This document shows positions 57,985 through 64,000 of a stretch of 64,000 bases of DNA, in pieces. Numbering within the stretch: position 1 is the first letter of the stretch; every line of letters begins with the position of its first letter. The stretch spans positions 1-64,000 of the forward strand of contig NZ_KB895452.1 of the NCBI RefSeq assembly GCF_000374865.1, given 5' to 3'. The notes beneath the pieces were generated by a model that saw only the letters and a program-made list of their open reading frames with translations, made no database searches and had not been told where the DNA came from. Both the position numbers and the translations under genes were made by a program. The stretch is from Arthrobacter sp. 135MFCol5.1 (GTDB lineage: Bacteria; Actinomycetota; Actinomycetes; Actinomycetales; Micrococcaceae).

Positions 57985-58704
57985 ATGGACAATTCTAGTG
58001 GAGTCGGCGTCATTGATAAAGCAGCCCAGGTGCTCGATGCACTCGAGGCCGGCCCCACCACGCTGGCACAGCTTGTGGCCGCCACCGGGCTGGCCCGGCC
58101 TACGGTTCACCGGCTCGCGCTGGCACTCGTCCACCACCGGCTGGTGAGCCGCGATATCCAGGGCCGGTTCGTCCTTGGCAGCCGGCTGGTGGAACTGGCC
58201 TCGGCCGCGGGCGAGGACCGCCTGATCGCCTCCGCCGGTCCCGTCCTCATGCAGCTGCGGGACGCCACGGGCGAAAGCGCCCAGATCTTCCGCCGGCAGG
58301 GCGACTGGCGCGTGTGCGTTGCCTCCGCCGAGCGCCCCATCGGCCTGCGCGACACCATCCCGGTGGGCACGCAGCTGTCCATGAAGGCCGGCTCCGCCGC
58401 CCAGGTGCTTCTCGCCTGGGAGGACCACGACCGGCTGCTCGAGGGCCTGCAGTCAGCTCGCTTCACGCCCACCGTCCTGGCAGGCGTACGACGACGCGGC
58501 TGGGGACAGAGCCTCGGCGAACGTGAGCCCGGTGTCGCCTCCGTCTCCGCGCCGGTGCGGGGACCGTCCGGCCGGGTGATCGCCGCCGTCTCAATTTCCG
58601 GCCCGATCGAGCGGCTGACCCGCCAGCCGGGGCGCCTGCACGCAGAGGTGGTCTGCAACGCCGGCCGCATCCTCACCGAAGCCCTGCGCAAGAACAACGA
58701 CTAA
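57985..58704 (+). CDS. ltbR: IclR-family regulator, LtbR/NdgR-like
   Basis: A 239-residue regulator. Seen: an N-terminal winged helix-turn-helix (about 8-60) with TTLAQLVAATGLARPTVHRLALAL and a C-terminal IclR effector domain. Known: LtbR in Corynebacterium and NdgR in Streptomyces are IclR proteins divergent from leuCD and control leucine and other amino-acid genes. The same arrangement is the basis for the name. The ATG at 57985 has no ribosome site, and a -10-like element 6 bases upstream suggests a leaderless message. Confidence 0.87.
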   Translation: MDNSSGVGVIDKAAQVLDALEAGPTTLAQLVAATGLARPTVHRLALALVHHRLVSRDIQGRFVLGSRLVELASAAGEDRLIASAGPVLMQLRDATGESAQIFRRQGDWRVCVASAERPIGLRDTIPVGTQLSMKAGSAAQVLLAWEDHDRLLEGLQSARFTPTVLAGVRRRGWGQSLGEREPGVASVSAPVRGPSGRVIAAVSISGPIERLTRQPGRLHAEVVCNAGRILTEALRKNND

Positions 58705-58759
58705 GGGGATCCGCCGCGTTGTCCGCTCCTGCGGACGGCGCCGCCACTAGGCTGTGGCC

Positions 58760-59309
58760 ATGGGCAGCTACGCAGTCTTCCTCCGTGGAATCAATGTTGG
58801 CGGAATCAACATCAAAATGGCGGACCTCCGGGACGCACTGAAAGCTTCGGGCTTCGCCGATGCCAGGACTCTGCTGGCCAGCGGGAACGTGGTGCTGACC
58901 AGCAGCCTGGATGCAACCGGCGTCAAACGCGAAGCCGAAGAATGCCTCCGGGCAGCGTTCGGCTATGAAGCCTGGGTGGTCGTCGTGGACGGCGGACGAG
59001 TGGCCGAACTGGTGGATGCCTGCCCTTATCCGGAGGATGACAAATCCACCCACACCTACATCACCTTCTCGTCGGATACCGCCGTCCTGGACGAACTGGA
59101 AGCGGCCGGCGCAGCCATAGAGGGCCAGGACCAGAAGCGCCTTGGACCTGAAGCGCTGGCGTGGCTGGCCCCGGTGGGGGGCACCCTGGACAGCCCCCTT
59201 CAGCAAGGTCAGCTCGAAGTCCAGGTTCAAGGCCGCTACCACCACCCGCAACCTGCGCACCCTGGTCAAGGTCCGGGATGCAGCGGCCGCATTGGAGGCG
59301 GACTCCTAA
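58760..59309 (+). pseudogene. DUF1697 family gene with a one-base frameshift
   Basis: The gene codes for a DUF1697 protein (function unknown), opening GSYAVFLRGINVGGINIKMADLR. The frame is intact to LDSP near 59197. One extra C in the run of five C at 59194-59198 then shifts it. In the +1 frame the family tail resumes exactly: FSKVSSKSRFKAATTTRNLRTL and ends with TAA at 59307-59309. In the unshifted frame the reading would run on to 59491, across the terminator and into tRNA-Glu. A sequencing error, a recent mutation, or slippage at the C run could each explain it. Confidence 0.8.
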
Positions 59310-59417
59310 GCGGCTCCGCGGAAGACTCCCCGCACGGAGGACCACTCCCCGCCGGGCGGCGCGGGGTTCAGTCCATTGAGCGGGGATTGTCCGCCAGCGA
59401 ATTTCGGGCAAATAAAA

Positions 59418-59447
59418 AATGGTCCCGGGCTGATGCCCGGGACCATT
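59418..59447 (-). terminator. Terminator after tRNA-Glu
   Basis: A perfect 13-bp stem (59418-59430 with 59435-59447) with a 4-base loop, followed on the minus strand by TTTTTATT. This is the one clear hairpin here with a T tract and ends the tRNA transcript. Confidence 0.9.
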
Positions 59448-59453
59448 CCATGG

Positions 59454-59526
59454 TGACCCCAGCGGGATTCGAACCCGCGTTACCGCCGTGAGAGGGCGGC
59501 GTACTAGGCCGCTATACGATGGGGCC
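59454..59526 (-). tRNA. tRNA-Glu (CTC)
   Basis: The 73-base cloverleaf reads GGCCCCA at the 5' end, pairing with TGGGGTC at the 3' end with one G-T pair. The anticodon loop CCCTCTCA gives anticodon CTC, reading GAG. The T arm is GCGGG-TTCGAAT-CCCGC. CCA is encoded at 59451-59453. It lies near gltX, which charges it. Confidence 0.95.
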
Positions 59527-59654
59527 GCGTACTTTCCGGCAGCGTTTCCGCTGCTCGGCTCAGTGAGTATTTCACACACTTTGCCGTGGTTTCAAATCGG
59601 CGAACCGAGTGGAAACCTTCTGTTTTGCCTGCCCGAATGGGCTTCAAACCAGAG

Positions 59655-59726
59655 CTGGGATACCAGGACTCGAACCTAGAATGACGGTACCAGAAACCGT
59701 AGTGTTGCCAATTACACCATATCCCA
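59655..59726 (-). tRNA. tRNA-Gln (CTG)
   Basis: The 72-base cloverleaf has a 7-bp acceptor stem TGGGATA/TATCCCA, an anticodon arm ACGGT-TTCTGGT-ACCGT with anticodon CTG (reads CAG), and a T arm with GGTTCGAGTCC. CCA is not encoded. It is transcribed ahead of tRNA-Glu, probably in one transcript, 128 bases apart. Confidence 0.95.
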
Positions 59727-59908
59727 ATGGCACTTTCGGGCCGGATTCCAGGGCGTTTTCCCTGCTCCGTGCGCCTCAGCACGAGAAATTACTTTACCCG
59801 AGACTTGGGGCTCGCACAAATCCGGCGCGGCCTGCGCCTCCGGGCTTCGCGAAAGCGAACCGTCCAAACCCTTGCCCGGCATCCAACGTTATGGTTACCC
59901 TCGAGTAA

Positions 59909-59924
59909 GTTACCGATCAGTAAC
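59909..59924. promoter_or_regulatory. Palindromic operator-like site upstream of the heptad-repeat protein gene
   Basis: GTTACCGATCAGTAAC is a 16-bp inverted repeat with only one mismatched pair, centred on GATC. TetR-type operators often look like this. It ends 101 bases before the start of the downstream gene. A second GTTAC-like piece, GGTTACC, lies at 59893-59899. Nothing else recognisable fills 59727-60025. Confidence 0.5.
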
Positions 59925-60025
59925 AAGCCCCCTGCCCTGTTTCCACGGGCACCCACGAGGTCAAGGGACCGCCCTGCCAACCACGGTTTCGCCACCGGAC
60001 ACCGCTGTCCGGCGGAAGTTAGGAA

Positions 60026-61585
60026 GTGTCAGCGTTGACAACCCGTACAGCAGCCATTGCAGCCGCAACCCGCAAACCCCGGCCACAATTCATCGCCATC
60101 ATGGCCCTCTCCCTCCTGCTCGTCCTCTTCCTCGCCTTCTATACCTACCTCACGGGCCAGATCGCCAACGGCTCTGCCCAGCTGATGGACGGGGCGGAAC
60201 AAGCCGCAGCAGGCGCCGCCCAGCTCAAGGACGGCTCGGGCCGGCTGGCAGCGGGCGCAGGCGCAGCGAACAAGGGCGCAGCGCAAGTGCAGGACGGATC
60301 GCTCAAGGTCAAGGACGGGACCACCCGACTCAACAACGGAGCCCTCGCCCTGCAATCGGGTGCGGGCAAGATCTACTCAGGTGTCAGGGACCAGCTCGCC
60401 CCCGGCGTGGACAAGCTTCATGCCGGCACCACCAAGCTGCAGAATGACGTCCTGAACAAACTCGTCCCCGGCGTCTACCAGGTGGATGACGGAGCCCGGA
60501 AGCTCCAGGCCGGCGCCGTCGCGCTGTCCGCCGCGCTCACCCCCACCGCGGGCGGCAACGCCCCCAACAACCTTGCCGACGGCGCCGGACAGCTGGCGGC
60601 GGGTACGGGCCGGCTCGCGGCCGGCGCAGGTCAGCTCGACGCCGGCGCCACCAGCCTGAGCGCAGGGACAGCGGCGTTGAAGAACGGAACAGCGCAGCTG
60701 ACGGGCTACCCCGGCGCGGGGAACGATCCAACCAAGGGAGACGGGCTGGCCGCGCTCAGCCAGGGGCTGGACCAGCTGGAAGCAGCGGCGAACGGGCCCC
60801 AGGGCCTGGTTCCCCTGGCCGTCATCAAGGACCAGATCGCCAAGTTGGCCGACGGCGGCCGGCGCGCCTACGCGGGAGCGGGGCAGCTCGATGCGGGAGC
60901 AGCAAAGCTGAACGACGGAGCCGGGCAGCTCAAAGCCGGAACCGGCAGTCTGACCGCGGGAGCCGCCCAGCTGGATGACGGGGCGGGCCGGCTGAAGGCG
61001 GGCTTCGCCACCCTGGCGGAGAAGCTCAACGCCACCGACCCCCAAAACCCCGGCGTGGTGCTGGGTACCTCGATGCTGGCGGATGGCACGGCGAAGATCC
61101 GGACCGGCATGGATGGCGTCCCCGGCGATCCGGACAGCCCCGGCCTGATCTACGCCGCCAACAACCTCCAGGACGGCACCACCAAGCTCAGTGCCGGCGT
61201 CAACGGCGGCGGCGATCCTGCCAACCCGGGACTCCTGGCCGGGACCGAGGCGTTGTCGGAGGGCACCACCGCGCTGAGCCAAGGCACGGGACAATTGCAG
61301 TCGGGATCCGCCCAGCTGGCGGATGGAACCGGGAAACTCGCCGACGGCAACGGCAAGCTTGATGACGGTTCGGGCCAGTTGGCGGACGGTGCCGGCACGC
61401 TTGCCGAGGGCAATGCCAGGATCGCGGCCGGAACGCAGGAACTGCACACGAAGGTGGCCGCCGTGTCGCCGTCGTCCTGGCTGGACAGCCCCGTCACGGC
61501 ATTGCTGCTGATCGCCCTGCTGGTGGGAGCCGCCGTTGGCGGATATCTCCTCCTTCGCCGCGCCGCCCGGATTAGGGCCGCCTGA
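60026..61585 (+). CDS. Membrane protein with long LxxG heptad repeats
   Basis: A 519-residue protein with one membrane segment near the N-terminus (about residues 22-43, FIAIMALSLLLVLFLAFYTYL) and one at the C-terminus (about 490-510), so both ends are in the cytoplasm or it loops outside. Between them, about 430 residues carry dozens of Gly-centred heptads such as QLKDGSGRLAAG, QLDAGAAKLNDG and QLADGTGKLADG. This pattern is typical of the extracellular part of YhgE/Pip proteins, which lack a known enzymatic role. Here the usual cluster of 5-6 C-terminal membrane segments is missing. A GTG at 60026 or TTG at 60035 may be the start. Confidence 0.75.
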   Translation: MSALTTRTAAIAAATRKPRPQFIAIMALSLLLVLFLAFYTYLTGQIANGSAQLMDGAEQAAAGAAQLKDGSGRLAAGAGAANKGAAQVQDGSLKVKDGTTRLNNGALALQSGAGKIYSGVRDQLAPGVDKLHAGTTKLQNDVLNKLVPGVYQVDDGARKLQAGAVALSAALTPTAGGNAPNNLADGAGQLAAGTGRLAAGAGQLDAGATSLSAGTAALKNGTAQLTGYPGAGNDPTKGDGLAALSQGLDQLEAAANGPQGLVPLAVIKDQIAKLADGGRRAYAGAGQLDAGAAKLNDGAGQLKAGTGSLTAGAAQLDDGAGRLKAGFATLAEKLNATDPQNPGVVLGTSMLADGTAKIRTGMDGVPGDPDSPGLIYAANNLQDGTTKLSAGVNGGGDPANPGLLAGTEALSEGTTALSQGTGQLQSGSAQLADGTGKLADGNGKLDDGSGQLADGAGTLAEGNARIAAGTQELHTKVAAVSPSSWLDSPVTALLLIALLVGAAVGGYLLLRRAARIRAA

Positions 61586-61607
61586 TGGACGACCGCCCGG
61601 ACAGGAC

Positions 61608-62354
61608 TTAGGCGAAGAGCGGGAGGAGATCCGCCAACGTGGTGACCGCGGTTCCACCAAAGTGGGCCGCGGTCTCGGCGTTCCGGTTGAGCCAGACGCC
61701 AACCAGTCCGGCCGCCGTCGAGCCTTCCGCGTCCAGCAGCCGGTTATCGCCCACGTACATCGTCTCGGCCGGGACGGTGCCCAAGAGCCGGACGCCTTCC
61801 AGGTAGATGGCGGGATCCGGCTTGGCCACGCCCAGGGTGTCAGTTCCGACGAGGTGCTTCACGCGTTCAAGGCCGGCGCCGTCCAGCTTGGCGCGCTGGT
61901 AATCGTGGACGTTGTTGCTGACGGCGCCGTACGGGATCCCGGCAGCGTCCAAGACGTCAAGAAGCGGCGAAACATCCGGGAACGGCTTCACGTAGGACGG
62001 CTGCTTTTCCACGTACGCGGCCAGCCAGCGGTGCGATTCATCGCCGTCGCCCAGTTCCACGCCAAAGTGGCCCAGTGCGGCGCGGCCCCGGAGGAGGCGC
62101 TGTTCGTTGAACGTCAGCTCGCCGGCCAGGTAGCGGTCGTAGTAGTGCGTGGTCTCATGGGTGAAGATCCGGCCGAACCGCTCCCAGCCGGCCTGGTCCA
62201 GGCCGGGCAGGAGGTGTTCACTGACCTCGCGCAAGGCGGTGGTCATCGAGTACTCAAGGTCCACCAGGGTGTCGTCGATGTCGAACAGGACGCCCCTGAC
62301 CACTCCCCAGGGCGTATGCCGGGCACCCGACCGGGCTTCGCTCGGTGCCGTCAT
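61608..62354 (-). CDS. HAD-superfamily hydrolase
   Basis: A 248-residue phosphatase-like protein with cap type C1. Seen: motif I LFDIDDTLVDLEYS with nucleophile Asp, motif II AVSNNVHD (Ser/Asn), motif III Lys in VAKPDPAIY, and the acidic motif IV VGDNRLLDAEG. The substrate is unknown. The ATG shares one base with the gltX stop (TGATG), so it is translated with gltX. Confidence 0.85.
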   Translation of the reverse strand: MTAPSEARSGARHTPWGVVRGVLFDIDDTLVDLEYSMTTALREVSEHLLPGLDQAGWERFGRIFTHETTHYYDRYLAGELTFNEQRLLRGRAALGHFGVELGDGDESHRWLAAYVEKQPSYVKPFPDVSPLLDVLDAAGIPYGAVSNNVHDYQRAKLDGAGLERVKHLVGTDTLGVAKPDPAIYLEGVRLLGTVPAETMYVGDNRLLDAEGSTAAGLVGVWLNRNAETAAHFGGTAVTTLADLLPLFA

Positions 62355-63868
62355 CAGCCGCGGAAGGCGCGGAGCCTGCGCAGGGAGGACTCCTTGCCCA
62401 GGATGACCATCGATTCGAACAGGGGCGGGGAGATCCGCCGGCCGGAAACAGCCGTCCGTACCGGCCCGAAAGCGAGCCGCGGTTTGATGCCAAGGTCCTC
62501 CACCAGGGCCTGCTTCAGGGCTGCCTGGATGCTCTCCGCTGTCCAGTCTGCCACCGGTTCCAGCGCGGCAAGCGCGGCATCCAGCACCTCGGAAAGGTTC
62601 TCGGGAAGGCCCTTGCGGGCGTCATCTGCGACGTCGACGGCGTCGTCCGCCTTGAACAGGAAAGCCAGCATGTCCGGCGCCTCGCCCAGCAGCGTGATGC
62701 GCTCCTGGATCAGCGGCGCGGCTTCGGTGAGGATTTCTTCCTCGCGGTCAGTGAGGATCTCCCCCACCAGGCCTGCGTCGCGCAGGTAGTGCGCCACCCG
62801 GTCGCGGAAGACCTTGGGCTCAAGCATCCGGACGTGCGTGCCGTTGATGGCCTCGGCCTTCTTCAGGTCGAAACGCGCGGGGTTGCCCAGGACGTCGTGG
62901 ATGTCGAAGTGCTCAACGAGCTGCTCGACGGTAAAGATGTCTTCGTCGGCGCTCAGCGACCAGCCAAGCAGGGAAAGGTAGTTCAGCAGCCCTTCCGGGA
63001 TGAAGCCCCGCTCGCGGTGCAGGAAGAGGCTGGACTCGGGGTCCCGCTTGGAGAGCTTCTTGTTGCCCTGGCCCATGACGTACGGCAGGTGGCCGAACTC
63101 CGGCATGTACTCGGCGACGCCGATGGCGTAGAGGGCCCGGTAGAGGGCGACCTGGCGCGGCGTGGAGCTGAGCAGGTCTTCGCCGCGGAGCACGTGCGTG
63201 ATCCCCATCAGGGCGTCGTCCACGGGGTTGACCAAGGTGTACAACGGGGCACCGTTGGCACGCACCACGGCGAAGTCGGGCACCGATCCGGCCTTGAACG
63301 TAATTTCGCCGCGGACCAGGTCGGTGAACGTGATGTCCTCGTCCGGCATGCGCAGGCGCAGGACGGCCTGCCGGCCCTCGGCCCGGTACTGTGCCAGCTG
63401 TTCCTCGGTCAGGTGACGGTCGAAGCCGTCGTAGCCCAGCTTCGGGTCCCGGCCGGCGGCGCGGTGGCGTGCCTCGATCTCCTCAGGGGTGGAAAAGGAC
63501 TCGTAAATGAATCCGGCGTCGTGCAGGCGCTTGATGACGTCCTGGTAGATGTCGCCGCGCTGGGACTGCCGGTACGGTTCGTGCGGGCCGCCAACCTCGA
63601 CTCCCTCGTCCCAGTCGATGCCCAGCCACTTCAGTGCGTCCAGCAGCTGGTGGTAGCTTTCCTCGCTGTCCCGGGCCGCGTCCGTGTCCTCGATCCGGAA
63701 CACCAGGGTGCCCTTGGTGTGGCGGGCGTAGGCCCAGTTGAAGAGCGCGGTCCGGATCAGTCCGACGTGCGGGGTCCCCGTGGGCGAGGGGCAAAACCGG
63801 ACGCGAACGGGGGTCTCGGCGGTGACGGGCGGAATGGAGGCGGCAAGCGACGAAGAAGCGATAGTCAT
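62354..63868 (-). CDS. gltX: Glutamyl-tRNA synthetase
   Basis: A 504-residue class I synthetase. Seen: the HIGH-like motif in [34 protein letters not shown], and the KMSKS-like [10 protein letters not shown], with a C-terminal anticodon domain. In actinobacteria, this enzyme usually charges tRNA-Gln with glutamate too, to be amidated by GatCAB; that gene set is not in this window. tRNA-Glu and tRNA-Gln genes lie about 3 kb away. It overlaps the HAD gene. Confidence 0.95.
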   Translation of the reverse strand: MTIASSSLAASIPPVTAETPVRVRFCPSPTGTPHVGLIRTALFNWAYARHTKGTLVFRIEDTDAARDSEESYHQLLDALKWLGIDWDEGVEVGGPHEPYRQSQRGDIYQDVIKRLHDAGFIYESFSTPEEIEARHRAAGRDPKLGYDGFDRHLTEEQLAQYRAEGRQAVLRLRMPDEDITFTDLVRGEITFKAGSVPDFAVVRANGAPLYTLVNPVDDALMGITHVLRGEDLLSSTPRQVALYRALYAIGVAEYMPEFGHLPYVMGQGNKKLSKRDPESSLFLHRERGFIPEGLLNYLSLLGWSLSADEDIFTVEQLVEHFDIHDVLGNPARFDLKKAEAINGTHVRMLEPKVFRDRVAHYLRDAGLVGEILTDREEEILTEAAPLIQERITLLGEAPDMLAFLFKADDAVDVADDARKGLPENLSEVLDAALAALEPVADWTAESIQAALKQALVEDLGIKPRLAFGPVRTAVSGRRISPPLFESMVILGKESSLRRLRAFRG

Positions 63869-63925
63869 AGTGGCTTCAACTTTACCCGCCTGGCCGCCCT
63901 CCGGCCTTCCGCGCGGCAGCCGGGG

Positions 63926-64000
63926 TCAGCGGCGGACGATCGGGTTGGAGAGCCGGCCGATGCCTTCGATTTCCACCTCGAAGCGGTCGCCTTCCTTGAC
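63926..64000 (-). CDS. End of a fumarylacetoacetate hydrolase family protein
   Basis: The last 24 residues of a protein that begins outside the window, KEGDRFEVEIEGIGRLSNPIV(RR). The pattern GDxxEVEIEGIGxLxN is the C-terminal end of the FAH/2-hydroxyhepta-2,4-diene-1,7-dioate isomerase family, which acts on C-C bonds in acylpyruvates. Its substrate cannot be told from the fragment. It precedes gltX on the same strand, separated by 57 bases. Confidence 0.75.
   Translation of the reverse strand, partial: VKEGDRFEVEIEGIGRLSNPIVRR

Noticed and set aside
60026-61585. The repeats in the heptad protein as a DNA tandem repeat or CRISPR-like array
   Set aside because: The regularity is only at the protein level; the DNA units differ in length and sequence and do not have constant spacers.
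58705-64000. A horizontally acquired island around the tRNA genes
   Set aside because: tRNA genes are frequent insertion sites, but base composition stays high-GC, no integrase or direct repeats of the tRNA ends were seen, and gltX and leuCD around it are core genes.

Overview
The window is an ordinary stretch of chromosome from a high-GC Gram-positive bacterium. It is most likely a member of the Micrococcaceae close to Arthrobacter or Pseudarthrobacter. The reasons are the high GC content, the frequent GTG and TTG starts, the actinobacterial families DUF3145, DUF2469 and DUF3515, an LtbR-type regulator divergent from leuCD, a PucR-type regulator in front of fabD-fabH-acpP-fabF, and an oleA-oleBC-oleD cluster with fused oleB and oleC. 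No phage, insertion sequence, CRISPR array, toxin-antitoxin or obvious defence locus was seen. Gene order largely follows the conserved actinobacterial backbone.

Layout. 1-5700: the end of aceE and its terminator, then the regulator fasR and the type II fatty-acid operon. 5700-11000 (minus): DUF3145, xerC, dprA, comM, yraN and DUF2469. 11000-16900 (minus): rnhB, two adjacent signal peptidase genes, then the translation cluster rplS, trmD, rimM, khpA, rpsP. 17000-21850: a ring-cleavage dioxygenase-like gene, an amidohydrolase, a TPP riboswitch with thiC, and an alpha/beta hydrolase. 21880-33180: ffh, a glucose-6-phosphate dehydrogenase homologue, glnK-amtB, an MFS transporter, ftsY and smc. 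33400-38120: the olefin cluster. 38140-48670: a secreted propeller-like protein with an MFS transporter, mutM-rnc-rpmF-yceD, coaD, an aminotransferase with a spermidine-synthase-like protein, rsmD and recG. 48660-55640: a DAK2 protein, thiL, a DUF3515 lipoprotein, ddl, gpsA, plsC and murA. 55780-64000: leuDC with divergent ltbR, a frameshifted DUF1697 gene, tRNA-Glu and tRNA-Gln, a heptad-repeat membrane protein, a HAD hydrolase, gltX and the end of an FAH-family gene.

How the parts fit. The fab operon supplies malonyl-ACP, initiation, carrier and elongation functions. A near-identical 18-bp site lies in front of both fasR and fabD, which suggests one regulator controls itself and the operon. 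The ole genes would take acyl-CoA made from these fatty acids and join two chains head to head into long internal olefins. Ffh, FtsY and the two LepB proteins form most of a secretion route. GlnK and AmtB form the ammonium uptake pair. LtbR probably controls leuCD from the shared intergenic region.

The best leads are the repeated site at fasR and fabD, the oleBC fusion cluster, an apparent AUU start for yceD, a one-base frameshift in the DUF1697 gene, a 48-bp near-palindrome after an MFS gene, and several operator-like palindromes. I found no convincing wholly new multi-gene system.
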